The notes under the pieces: model-generated
Seen by the model: the letters and a program-made list of their open reading frames with translations, nothing else
Told to the model about the DNA's origin: nothing
The model's database searches: none
Made by a program: the position numbers and the translations under genes
Shown here: in pieces, positions 1-6,691 of the stretch
Position numbering within the stretch: position 1 is the first letter of the stretch
Layout of the letters: each line of letters starts with the position of its first letter
NCBI GenBank assembly: GCA_013694635.1
Contig: JACDCA010000104.1
Location: 1-7,326, forward strand
DNA length: 7,326 nt
DNA from: Acidobacteriota bacterium
GTDB lineage: Bacteria; Acidobacteriota; Vicinamibacteria; Vicinamibacterales; 2-12-FULL-66-21
Direction of reading: 5' to 3'

Positions 1-1563
1 GCGCAGCAGAATCAGCAGGGCGGTGGGGGGATCGGCATTCCCAATGGACCGGCCTTCAATCCCAGCGCGCAGGGGCGTGCCGGGCGAGGTGACCAGCCGC
101 CTGACGCTGCGGCGCTGGCGGGGATGCAGGCGGCGGCGAAGATCCCAGGGCTAACGCGCGCGACGTTGCGCGGCGGCTACACGCTGGCCGTGATGAAGGC
201 GAACGTCGCGACCGGACAGGCGGAAGAGGTCTGGCACAACGAGCCGAACGATCGCATGTTCGGCAACATCGGTAACGCCCGTCTTGCCGGAGACTACCTG
301 GTGTTTCCCTTGAACGTCGGGGGTGGTCGCGGCGGTCGCGGCCGCGGCGTCCAGGCTCCCGAGCCGCAGCCGGCAGGTCCGGTCGACGAGTGGGATCGCT
401 ACTACTCGCTGAACATCGCCGTGCGCTCGAAGCCGGTCCTGCTCACGACGAGCGACGGACTCATCGAGGACCAGACCTCCGTCGCGGTGTCCGGCGACCA
501 GAAAATGTTCTACTACTCCACTAACGCCGGCGACATCGACCGCCGCCACATCTGGGCTGTGCCGGTCGCCGGCGGAACGCCGCAGCAACTGACGACGGGC
601 AAAGGGATCGAAACGTGGCCGGTGCCCCTCGCCTCAGGAAAGCTGCTTGCAACGCTGAGCGCAGACTGGAAGCGTCCGCAGTCGGTTGGCGTATGGCGGC
701 TCGGCACCACGTCGTCGCAGCCGGCGCAGCAGTACGTGTACCCGACCGCCACCGGACTCAAGAACTTCCCGCTGGACCTCCACGTCGAGCCCACAGCCGT
801 CATGACGACCGCGGCCGATGGCATTAAGGTTCCGAATCAGCTCTTCGTCCCGCGTGATCTGAAGGCCGGGGAGAAACGTCCAGCGGTGCTCTTCGTCCAC
901 GGCGGCCCCGCCCGGCAGATGCTGCTCGGGTATCACTACATGCACTTCTATCACTGGGCGTACGGCATCAACCAGTGGCTCGCGAACCAGGGCTATGTCG
1001 TGCTGTCAGTGAACTACCGCAGCGGGATCGGCTACGGACGTTCGTTCCGCAGCGCCGCCAACACGGGCGGGCGGGGCAACGCCGAATACCAGGACGTCGT
1101 CGCGGGCGGCAAGTACCTGCAGTCGCATCCCAACGTCGATCCGGATCGGATCGGCATCTGGGGCCTGTCGTATGGCGGCGTGCTGACGGCTCAGGCGCTG
1201 GCGCGCAACTCCGACATGTTCAAGGCAGGCGTCGACCTGGCCGGTGTGCACCTCTGGGGGAACTCCATCGATCCGGAATCGGTGTCCTTCAAGTCGTCCG
1301 CGATCGGCGCGATCGACGGGTGGAAGTCTCCCGTGCTGCTCGTGCATGGAGACGATGACCGCAACGTCGCTTTCCAGCAGACCACCGGCCTCGTGCAGCT
1401 GCTGCGCGCGAGAAACGTCGAGTACGAGTTGATCGTGTTCCCTGACGACACGCACGAATCCATGCTGCACAGCCGGTGGATGTACACACTCGACCGCATG
1501 GAGAAATTTCTCGCCAAGCATCTCGGCGCGCCGAAGAGGATCATCACCGGCGCAGGCAGATGA
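1..1563 (+). CDS. S9 family (prolyl oligopeptidase-type) serine peptidase, 5'-partial
   Basis: The frame is open from base 1 to the TGA at 1561-1563 (520 codons visible), so the true start lies outside the window; the in-frame ATG at 124 is not a convincing start. The C-terminal third is an alpha/beta-hydrolase of the S9 type: an oxyanion-side HGGP (window codons 300-303), the nucleophile elbow GLSYGG with Ser at codon 390 (bases 1168-1170), the acid in HGDDDRNV with Asp at codon 453, and the base in PDDTHE with His at codon 485. Upstream, repeated beta-strand sequence with a TolB/WD40-like 'PQQLTTG' (codons 194-200) is what remains of the N-terminal beta-propeller. The first 40 codons are Gln/Gly/Pro-rich and a Gly-Arg run (codons 107-116) sits in a propeller loop. 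Family members cleave oligopeptides and are often exported; a signal peptide cannot be seen here. It converges on the oxidoreductase gene and has no evident link to the arginine operon. Substrate unknown. Confidence 0.9.
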   Translation, partial: AQQNQQGGGGIGIPNGPAFNPSAQGRAGRGDQPPDAAALAGMQAAAKIPGLTRATLRGGYTLAVMKANVATGQAEEVWHNEPNDRMFGNIGNARLAGDYLVFPLNVGGGRGGRGRGVQAPEPQPAGPVDEWDRYYSLNIAVRSKPVLLTTSDGLIEDQTSVAVSGDQKMFYYSTNAGDIDRRHIWAVPVAGGTPQQLTTGKGIETWPVPLASGKLLATLSADWKRPQSVGVWRLGTTSSQPAQQYVYPTATGLKNFPLDLHVEPTAVMTTAADGIKVPNQLFVPRDLKAGEKRPAVLFVHGGPARQMLLGYHYMHFYHWAYGINQWLANQGYVVLSVNYRSGIGYGRSFRSAANTGGRGNAEYQDVVAGGKYLQSHPNVDPDRIGIWGLSYGGVLTAQALARNSDMFKAGVDLAGVHLWGNSIDPESVSFKSSAIGAIDGWKSPVLLVHGDDDRNVAFQQTTGLVQLLRARNVEYELIVFPDDTHESMLHSRWMYTLDRMEKFLAKHLGAPKRIITGAGR

Positions 1564-1581
1564 CAGCCTTCTAAAGGGCTG
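1564..1581 (+). terminator. small hairpin in the convergent gap (weak terminator candidate)
   Basis: CAGCCTT (1564-1570) and AGGGCTG (1575-1581) can form a 7-bp stem with one G-U wobble and a CTAA loop, directly after the stop codon of the S9 peptidase. No T-tract follows on either strand, so it is at best a weak or factor-assisted terminator shared by the two convergent genes. The rest of the 37-nt gap shows nothing. Confidence 0.25.
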
Positions 1582-1600
1582 GACTAGGTCGCCAACACCA

Positions 1601-2617
1601 CTACGTCATCAACACGACCTTGCCGATGTTTGAGCGGCTTTGAATGAACCGATGCGCGTCGACGGCGCGATCGAGGGAAAAGGTTTTCGCGACGACGGGA
1701 CGCAAACGGCGGGCAGCAAGTTCCGCCATCAGTGTAGCCATGAGCGGCGCGAGCTGCTGGTGCTGATCCCACAAGTGACCGACATGCAGCCCGAAAACGC
1801 CGCGGTTGCGATTGATCATCGACAGGGGATCGAAGCGCGGCGTTGACGTCCACGCACGGAACGCGCGGAACCAGCTGCGGCGTTCTCCTGGTGCCGCTGC
1901 CGACAGCCCGAAGATGATCAGGCGGCCGAGCGGGGCGAGCAGCCTGTAGCTGTCGGTGAAACTGCGGCCCCCGATCGGATCGAGCACGACGTCCACGCCG
2001 CGTCCCCGGGTGATCTTGCTCACTTCGTCCGCCACGTTCGCGTGCCGGTAGTCGATCGTGTGTTCGACGCCGAAGCTGCGGAGCGCGTCGTGCTTCATCG
2101 CCGAGGCGGTGCCGATCACGTGTGCACGGCGCAACCGCGCGAGCTGCGTGGCGGCGATGCCCACGCCGCCGCCGGCGTTGTGCACGAGGACGGTTTCGTT
2201 CGGCGACAGCGCCGCCATCCGATAAAGCGCAATGGCGGCGGTCAGATAATTCACCGGAACAGCGGCCGCTTCCGCGTCGCTCAGGTGGTCGGGAAAGTGA
2301 AAGCACTGCGGCGCCGCGACGACGACGACATCCGAATAGCCGCCGAATTGCGTGAGCGCGATGACGCGGTCCCCGTGGGTGAACCCGGTCACGTCGGATC
2401 CGATGGCGTCGACGATCCCGGCCACTTCGTAGCCGACCACCATCGGCGGCTTCGGTGCGTCGGGGTAGAGACCGAGTCTCGCCAGGACGTCCGCGAAGTT
2501 GATGCCGGCCGCTCGAACACGGATGCGGAGCTCGCCGGCGGCAGGGGTCGGCTCCGGTCCCTCCCGCATTTCGAAGACATCCGGTGGACCGTACCGCGCG
2601 ACGACCGCCTGGCGCAT
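1601..2617 (-). CDS. Zinc-independent MDR-family NAD(P)H:quinone oxidoreductase-like protein (VAT-1/QOR type)
   Basis: 338 residues, the usual length of the quinone-oxidoreductase branch of the medium-chain dehydrogenase/reductase superfamily. The N-terminal GroES-like domain carries the QOR-type block RAAGINFADVLARLGLYP (residues 35-52) and GYEVAGIV (62-69); the cysteine/histidine ligands of catalytic and structural zinc in alcohol dehydrogenases are absent. The Rossmann domain starts near residue 141 with the dinucleotide-binding turn AGGGVG (148-153), and the protein ends with the typical NIGKVVL. Relatives reduce quinones or other enone-like carbonyls with NADPH; the substrate here cannot be told. 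The ATG at 2617 fits the family N-terminus, but there is no good Shine-Dalgarno: only a weak GGTAG nine bases upstream, itself inside the large hairpin at 2625-2699. It lies 80 nt downstream of argF on the same strand and may be read through from the arg operon, although its function has no obvious place in arginine synthesis. Confidence 0.9.
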   Translation of the reverse strand: MRQAVVARYGPPDVFEMREGPEPTPAAGELRIRVRAAGINFADVLARLGLYPDAPKPPMVVGYEVAGIVDAIGSDVTGFTHGDRVIALTQFGGYSDVVVVAAPQCFHFPDHLSDAEAAAVPVNYLTAAIALYRMAALSPNETVLVHNAGGGVGIAATQLARLRRAHVIGTASAMKHDALRSFGVEHTIDYRHANVADEVSKITRGRGVDVVLDPIGGRSFTDSYRLLAPLGRLIIFGLSAAAPGERRSWFRAFRAWTSTPRFDPLSMINRNRGVFGLHVGHLWDQHQQLAPLMATLMAELAARRLRPVVAKTFSLDRAVDAHRFIQSRSNIGKVVLMT

Positions 2618-2624
2618 GCGTAAA

Positions 2625-2699
2625 AGCTACCAGCTTCCAGCTACCAGCTGCCAGCCCCGAGGCTTCCAGCTGGAAACTGGCAACTGGAAGCTGGCAGCT
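2625..2699 (-). repeat. Inverted heptamer-repeat element forming a 31-bp hairpin
   Basis: On the plus strand, 2625-2655 is a tandem run of 7-nt units of the form CAGCTNC (N = T, A, G), and 2669-2699 is a run of the opposite-strand unit, NANCTGG; 13 nt separate the arms. The arms are inverted repeats with 26 of 31 identical positions. In the minus-strand transcript four of the five differences become G-U wobbles, so 30 of 31 positions can pair; on the plus strand they would be A-C mismatches. A perfect 12-bp palindrome, TTCCAGCTGGAA, lies at 2664-2675. The 5' arm begins on the argF stop codon (TAG, 2700-2698), and the 3' arm is followed by TTTT and, 7 nt after the stem, the oxidoreductase ATG. 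It could be a dispersed repeat of the short-tandem-heptamer kind, a terminator or processing site for the arg mRNA, or a translational block on the next gene. Structure is read from sequence; function is inferred. Confidence 0.8.
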
Positions 2700-3654
2700 A
2701 TTCCCCCGCCAGTATCGCGAGCAGCGCCTTCTGCGTGTGCAGCCGATTCTCCGCCTGATCGAACACCACGGACACGGGTGAGTCGATCACCTCGTCTGTG
2801 ACTTCGTCGCCGCGATGCGCGGGCAGGCAGTGCATGAACAGCGCCTCGGGCGCCGCGTGCGCCATCAGCCGCGCGTTCACCTGGAACGGAGCAAAGGCGT
2901 GCCGGCGCGCATCGGCTTCCGACTCCTGTCCCATGGACGCCCAGACGTCGGTGTAGACCGCGTCGGCGCCGAAGACGCCTTCGATCGGGTCGTTCGTCAC
3001 CACCACGCCACCGCCGAAACGCGCAACCGCTCCCACGCTTTCGCGGACCGGATGCGGAAGCTCGAATCCCACGGGCGAGGCGACGCGGACCGTTGCGCCG
3101 AGCATGGCGGCCGCCTGCGCCAGCGACGCGGCGACATTGTTGCCGTCGCCGACGAACGCAATCGTCCGGCCCCGGAGACCTCCCCACGTGTCGATCAGCG
3201 TGAGGCAGTCGGCGAGGGCCTGGCAGGGATGCTCTTCATCCGTGAGCGCGTTGACCACACGCAGGCTTGGTGCGGCATCGGCGAACTCTTCCAGCCGGGC
3301 CTGCGCGAACGTGCGGATGACGGCGCCGTACACCCACCGCTCGAGATTCCTCGCGACGTCGGCGACCGACTCGCGACCACCGAGCACGACGTCCGCTGGT
3401 GGTTCGACCACATCCCCGCCTAGCTCGTGCACGGCGATCTGAAACGTCGATCGCGTGCGAAGCGAGGGCTTCTCGAAGAGCAACGCGACGTGGCGCCCCT
3501 CGAGCGGCCGCACGTGCCTGCGCCCCGCGGCCCGCGCCGCCTTCAACGATGCCGCGAGATCGAGACACGCCTCGAGCGTGAGCGGATCGAAATCGAGCAC
3601 CGACAGAAACCGTGTCGGCGAGCCGAGCGATAGTTGTTCGTGCATTTCAGTCAA
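2698..3654 (-). CDS. argF: Ornithine carbamoyltransferase
   Basis: Cytosolic enzyme that transfers the carbamoyl group of carbamoyl phosphate to ornithine, giving citrulline. The 318-residue product is of normal family length. The carbamoyl-phosphate loop is FEKPSLRTR (60-68; Ser64, Arg66, Thr67, Arg68), followed by HPCQ (142-145), the ornithine-binding DVWASMG (236-242) and the active-site HCLP (275-278), then a typical C-terminal helix. DVWASMG plus HCLP are the canonical ornithine motifs, and the upstream argJ supplies free ornithine, so an acetylornithine- or succinylornithine-specific version is unlikely. The start is probably TTG at 3654, because GAGGT (3667-3663) sits 8 nt before it; an ATG three codons inside (3645) would have that site 17 nt away. 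The gene begins 15 nt after the argJ stop and is the last arg gene of the visible operon. Its TAG stop overlaps the foot of the heptamer hairpin. Confidence 0.96.
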   Translation of the reverse strand: MTEMHEQLSLGSPTRFLSVLDFDPLTLEACLDLAASLKAARAAGRRHVRPLEGRHVALLFEKPSLRTRSTFQIAVHELGGDVVEPPADVVLGGRESVADVARNLERWVYGAVIRTFAQARLEEFADAAPSLRVVNALTDEEHPCQALADCLTLIDTWGGLRGRTIAFVGDGNNVAASLAQAAAMLGATVRVASPVGFELPHPVRESVGAVARFGGGVVVTNDPIEGVFGADAVYTDVWASMGQESEADARRHAFAPFQVNARLMAHAAPEALFMHCLPAHRGDEVTDEVIDSPVSVVFDQAENRLHTQKALLAILAGE

Positions 3655-3662
3655 CCAACAAG

Positions 3663-3667
3663 ACCTC
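3663..3667 (-). promoter_or_regulatory. Ribosome binding site of argF (decides the TTG start)
   Basis: GAGGT on the minus strand lies between the argJ stop and argF, 8 nt upstream of TTG at 3654 and 17 nt upstream of the first ATG at 3645. The spacing favours the TTG start. Confidence 0.6.
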
Positions 3668-3669
3668 GA

Positions 3670-4881
3670 TCAGGTCCGGTATTCCGCGTTGATCTTCACG
3701 TATTCGGCGCTGAGATCGCAGGTCCACATGCGCGCCGAAGCCGTACCGCCGGTGCCGAGATCCACCTCGACGAAGATGTCCTTGCCGCCCAGGTATTCAG
3801 CCGCCTGGGGCGCGCGCTCGTCGTGCGGCACCCCGTCGCGAAAGAGCTCGATCGATCCGATCCGCACCGCGGCGTTGTCGAGCACGAATTGCGACCCGGA
3901 TCGGCCGGCGACGGCGACGAGCCGTCCCCAGTTGGGATCTCCGCCGTGAATGGCTGTTTTCACGAGCGGCGAGTTGGCGATCGCCCGTGCGGCCCGTCGT
4001 GCGTCGCTGTCCGAAGCGGCGCCGGTCACGTTGACGGTGATGAGCTTGGTCGCTCCCTCACCGCCGCGAACGATTCCTATGGCCAGCGGCTCACAGACCT
4101 GTTTGAGCGCGTCGATCAACGCGGCCAGATCGCCATCGCCGAGCGCCACGCCCGACACCCCGTTGGCAAGCGCGATCACGCAGTCGTTCGTGGAGCACTC
4201 ACCGTCCACGGTGATGGCATTGAACGTATCGTCGCAGGCCGCTTTCAACGCGCGCTGCAGGAGGGCCGGCTCCACGGCCGCGTCGGTGGTGACGAACCCG
4301 AGCATCGTTGCCATGAGCGGCTCGATCATCCCGGAGCCCTTTGCCATCCCCCCCACGCGTATCATGCCGGCGTCGGCGTTCACTTCGACCGCCGCTTCTT
4401 TCGGAAAGGGATCGGTCGTCATGATGGCGCGGGCTGCCACCGCGCCGCCGTTCGTCGAAAGCGAGCGCGCCGCGTCAGCGATACCGCGTGCCACCTTCGT
4501 CATATCGAGCTTGACGCCGATGACCCCGGTCGACGCGACGAGCACGTCGGCCGGTTCGCACGACAGCGCCAGGGCCGCCAGCCGCGCCATTCCTCTCGCG
4601 TCTTCGAGCCCCTCCGCTCCCGTGCACGCGTTCGCGCAGCCGCTGTTGATCACCACCGCTGAGCCCTTGCCGCCGTTCCGCGCGAGATGCTCCTTCGCGA
4701 CGAGGACCGGCGCGGCCTGGGCGAGGTTCGTCGTGAACACCGCCGCGAACGAGGCGGGTGCATCCGACGCGACGATCGCCAGGTCGAGCCCTTTTGCCTT
4801 GATGCCGCACGACACACCCGCCGCGCGAAACCCCTGCGGCGCCGTTACGCCCCCTTCGATGGTGGTGTAGACGTCGCGCAT
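3670..4881 (-). CDS. argJ: Glutamate N-acetyltransferase (ornithine acetyltransferase), possibly bifunctional
   Basis: Transfers acetyl from N-acetylornithine to glutamate, releasing ornithine and regenerating N-acetylglutamate; some family members also use acetyl-CoA. The 403-residue product is full length. The precursor cleaves itself between Ala and Thr: the site is in AKGSGMIEPLMATML, with cleavage predicted between Ala191 and Thr192, Thr192 becoming the N-terminal nucleophile of the beta chain. STGVIG (117-122) supplies the oxyanion residues. Other hallmarks are VDGECSTND (225-233, where many relatives have DGDTSTND), GGEGATKL (273-280), GGDPNWGR (313-320) and the C-terminus YVKINAEYRT. 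The ATG at 4881 shares its A with the TGA of the upstream argA-type gene (TGATG); no Shine-Dalgarno is visible, so translation is probably coupled. The same frame stays open upstream to 5640, but that part overlaps argA and argD and lacks family similarity. Whether this enzyme is mono- or bifunctional cannot be read from the sequence. Confidence 0.96.
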   Translation of the reverse strand: MRDVYTTIEGGVTAPQGFRAAGVSCGIKAKGLDLAIVASDAPASFAAVFTTNLAQAAPVLVAKEHLARNGGKGSAVVINSGCANACTGAEGLEDARGMARLAALALSCEPADVLVASTGVIGVKLDMTKVARGIADAARSLSTNGGAVAARAIMTTDPFPKEAAVEVNADAGMIRVGGMAKGSGMIEPLMATMLGFVTTDAAVEPALLQRALKAACDDTFNAITVDGECSTNDCVIALANGVSGVALGDGDLAALIDALKQVCEPLAIGIVRGGEGATKLITVNVTGAASDSDARRAARAIANSPLVKTAIHGGDPNWGRLVAVAGRSGSQFVLDNAAVRIGSIELFRDGVPHDERAPQAAEYLGGKDIFVEVDLGTGGTASARMWTCDLSAEYVKINAEYRT

Positions 4882-5480
4882 CAGGCAGGGATCAGCTGCA
4901 GTCGCTCGACGTTCGGGCGGCGCCGGCCGACCGCGCGGCCGCCGTGAATCAGCGCCGCGGGCTGGGCCGGCCGGATCTGCGCGCCGTCCCGCAGCGGGAG
5001 CGTCACGGCGTACTGGCCGCAACGCCGGAACTGCGCGCACGAGCGGCAGTCGCGTTCGATCTTTTCCGGCACCCACACGTGCGGAACGATCGTGAACCCC
5101 AGGCGCACGAAATGCGAGGGATCGTGGGTGAACGCACACAGCGTGGAAAAACCCCGCGCCGCGCCGTCGGTCGCCAGATGCGAGACCAGCCGCGGCCCGA
5201 TGTGCTGCCCGCGCGACTGCTCGGTCACGACCAGCGAGCGCACTTCGGCGACAACGCCGCTGAGCGGCGCGAGCTCCGCGCAGCCGATGACGGCATCCTC
5301 CACCACCGCGACGGTGAACCGCGCGATGTTGGCGGTCACGTCGTCGAGCGTTCGCGGCAGCAGGTGCCCGGCTTCGAGGTTGTCCACGATCAGACGGTGG
5401 ATAGCTGCGGCATCCGGGGCCGCGGCCTGCCGGAACACCAGGGCCGCCGCCGGTGAAGCGTATTGACGCATTGCGTTCAT
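4881..5480 (-). CDS. argA: Short ArgA-type N-acetylglutamate synthase (GNAT domain only)
   Basis: A 199-residue GNAT acetyltransferase expected to make N-acetylglutamate from acetyl-CoA and glutamate, the first step of arginine synthesis. It lacks the amino-acid-kinase domain of E. coli-type ArgA and resembles the stand-alone form known from Mycobacterium and the C-terminal domain of ArgH(A) fusions. GNAT motif A is visible as VRSLVV (80-85) followed by the pyrophosphate-binding loop RGQHIG (90-95); then FVRLGF (124-129) and the characteristic tail PEKIERDC..C.....C (138-154; Cys145, Cys148, Cys154). The last ~35 residues are an Arg/Pro-rich tail with no recognisable motif. ATG at 5480 overlaps the argD stop as ATGA and has AAGGAG seven bases upstream; a second in-frame ATG (5471) is less well placed. 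Placement between argD and argJ strongly supports the role. A different N-acyltransferase activity is possible but less likely. Confidence 0.85.
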   Translation of the reverse strand: MNAMRQYASPAAALVFRQAAAPDAAAIHRLIVDNLEAGHLLPRTLDDVTANIARFTVAVVEDAVIGCAELAPLSGVVAEVRSLVVTEQSRGQHIGPRLVSHLATDGAARGFSTLCAFTHDPSHFVRLGFTIVPHVWVPEKIERDCRSCAQFRRCGQYAVTLPLRDGAQIRPAQPAALIHGGRAVGRRRPNVERLQLIPA

Positions 5481-6691
5481 TTCTGCGCTCCTTCAATGAC
5501 AGCCGCGAGGGCATCCTCGAGAATGTCGATGCCGGCGTCGAACTCCTCCGCCGTGATGATGTACGCCGGCAGCAACCGGATGACTGTGTCTGCCGTCCGG
5601 TTGACGAGCAGGCCGCGATCGAGCGCCGCCTGGACGACATCTGCCGCGGGGCGATCGAGCTCGATGCCCCACATGAGCCCCGCCCCGCGGACGTCCTTCA
5701 CCGCGGGTTGGCGGGCCGCCAGCGCTTTCAACCGGCCCTCGGCGTGACGTCCCATGTCGGCCACGTGGCTCATTAATCCCGATTCGGTCAGCTCGGTAAG
5801 AAACACGAGCGCCGCGCGGCAGGCGAGCAGGTTCCCGCCGTACGTGCTGCCGTGATCGCCGAACGCCGCCTTCGCCGCAACCTTCTCGCTGAACATCGCC
5901 GCGGCAATCGGCACGCCGGCGCCGAGCGACTTGCCGAGCGCCATCAAGTCCGGCTTCAGGCCGAGCGCGGCGGAATACACGGGACGGCCGGTCCTGCCGA
6001 GACCGCACTGCACTTCATCGGCGATCAGCAGCGCCCCGGTTGCGCGGCAGCTCGCGGTGATCGCGGCAGCCATCTCCAGGCTGAGGGGACGCACGCCACC
6101 TTCACCCTGAATCGGCTCGGCGATGACCGCAGCGGTTTGGCCGGTCACGGCGGCGAGCAGCCCCGCCGGATCGTCCGCACCGACGAACGTCACATCGCCG
6201 ATCAGTGGCTGGAACGGTGCACGGTACTGGTCGTCCCACGTGACCGACAGCGAACCCATCGTCCGGCCGTGGAAGGCATGCTCCAGCGCGACGAATTTCC
6301 CTCGCGGCGATCCCTGCGCATGCCAGTAGCGCCGCGCGAACTTGAGGCACGCTTCGACGGCCTCGGTGCCGCTGTTGCAGAAAAATGCCCGATCCAGACC
6401 GGTCAACGCACTCAGCCGCGCCGCCACTTCCGCCTGCAGCGGATGAAAGAACAGGTTGGAGGTGTGCAGCAACTCTCTCGCCTGTGCGCCGATCGCGTCC
6501 GCCAGCCCGGGGTGCGCGTGCCCGAGGGCCGCGACACCAACGCCCGAGATCAGATCGATGTAGCTGCGCCCCTCGTGCGTATAAAGACGGGTACCACTGC
6601 CGCGCTCGAACACGATCTGCCCGCGGCGATACACCTGGAGCACGTTGCGTGCTTCGGCGGCGATGACATTGGTAATTGAAGTCGTGGTCAT
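5477..6691 (-). CDS. argD: Acetylornithine aminotransferase
   Basis: PLP-dependent class-III aminotransferase that converts N-acetylglutamate semialdehyde plus glutamate to N-acetylornithine plus 2-oxoglutarate. The 404-residue protein has all hallmarks: phosphate-binding NSGTEA (106-111), aromatic FHG that stacks on the cofactor (140-142), EPIQGEGG (192-199), the cofactor-nitrogen aspartate in ADEVQCGLGRTG (Asp225), the Schiff-base lysine in ALGKSLGAG (Lys254), and GSTYGGN with Thr283 reaching into the partner subunit's site. A homodimer in the cytosol is expected. ATG at 6691 overlaps the argB stop (ATGA, 6691-6688), with GGAG (6706-6703) 11 nt upstream inside argB. Family members can also act on succinyl-diaminopimelate or ornithine, but the surrounding arg genes make acetylornithine the main substrate. 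Confidence 0.96.
   Translation of the reverse strand: MTTTSITNVIAAEARNVLQVYRRGQIVFERGSGTRLYTHEGRSYIDLISGVGVAALGHAHPGLADAIGAQARELLHTSNLFFHPLQAEVAARLSALTGLDRAFFCNSGTEAVEACLKFARRYWHAQGSPRGKFVALEHAFHGRTMGSLSVTWDDQYRAPFQPLIGDVTFVGADDPAGLLAAVTGQTAAVIAEPIQGEGGVRPLSLEMAAAITASCRATGALLIADEVQCGLGRTGRPVYSAALGLKPDLMALGKSLGAGVPIAAAMFSEKVAAKAAFGDHGSTYGGNLLACRAALVFLTELTESGLMSHVADMGRHAEGRLKALAARQPAVKDVRGAGLMWGIELDRPAADVVQAALDRGLLVNRTADTVIRLLPAYIITAEEFDAGIDILEDALAAVIEGAQK
5488..5493 (-). promoter_or_regulatory. Strong Shine-Dalgarno of the argA-type gene, inside argD
   Basis: AAGGAG on the minus strand, within the last codons of argD, 7 nt before the ATG at 5480. It is the best ribosome binding site in the operon and fixes the start at 5480 rather than 5471. 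Confidence 0.75.

Noticed and set aside
124..126. ATG as the start of the S9 peptidase
   Set aside because: The frame is open from base 1 and the remaining propeller is too short; a larger N-terminal part must lie upstream.
2613..2620. CGCATGCG palindrome over the oxidoreductase start codon
   Set aside because: An 8-bp palindrome is expected by chance in GC-rich DNA and shows no partner site.
2042..2623. Plus-strand open frame of 193 residues opposite the oxidoreductase
   Set aside because: Antisense to a well-supported gene; composition rich in Arg/Asp/Gly without motifs.
2625..2699. Heptamer array as a CRISPR array or RNA gene
   Set aside because: Units are only 7 nt with no spacers, and the fold is a simple hairpin with no tRNA-like or known riboswitch features.
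2698..3654. argF as an N-acetyl- or N-succinylornithine carbamoyltransferase
   Set aside because: The SLRTR loop alone is ambiguous, but DVWASMG and HCLP are the ornithine-type motifs and argJ in the same operon makes free ornithine.
3634..4870. Long plus-strand open frames of 342 and 306 residues opposite argJ
   Set aside because: They are antisense to a clearly conserved gene, have Arg/His- or Ser/Ala-rich composition expected of GC-rich shadow frames, and show no motifs.
4882..5640. In-frame N-terminal extension of argJ giving a 656-residue protein
   Set aside because: The extension is an alternative frame of the argA-type gene and the end of argD, is Arg/Ala-rich with no family similarity, and the ArgJ N-terminus fits ATG 4881 with a TGATG overlap.
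5852..6679. Plus-strand open frame of 275 residues opposite argD
   Set aside because: Antisense to argD with shadow-type composition and no recognisable domain.
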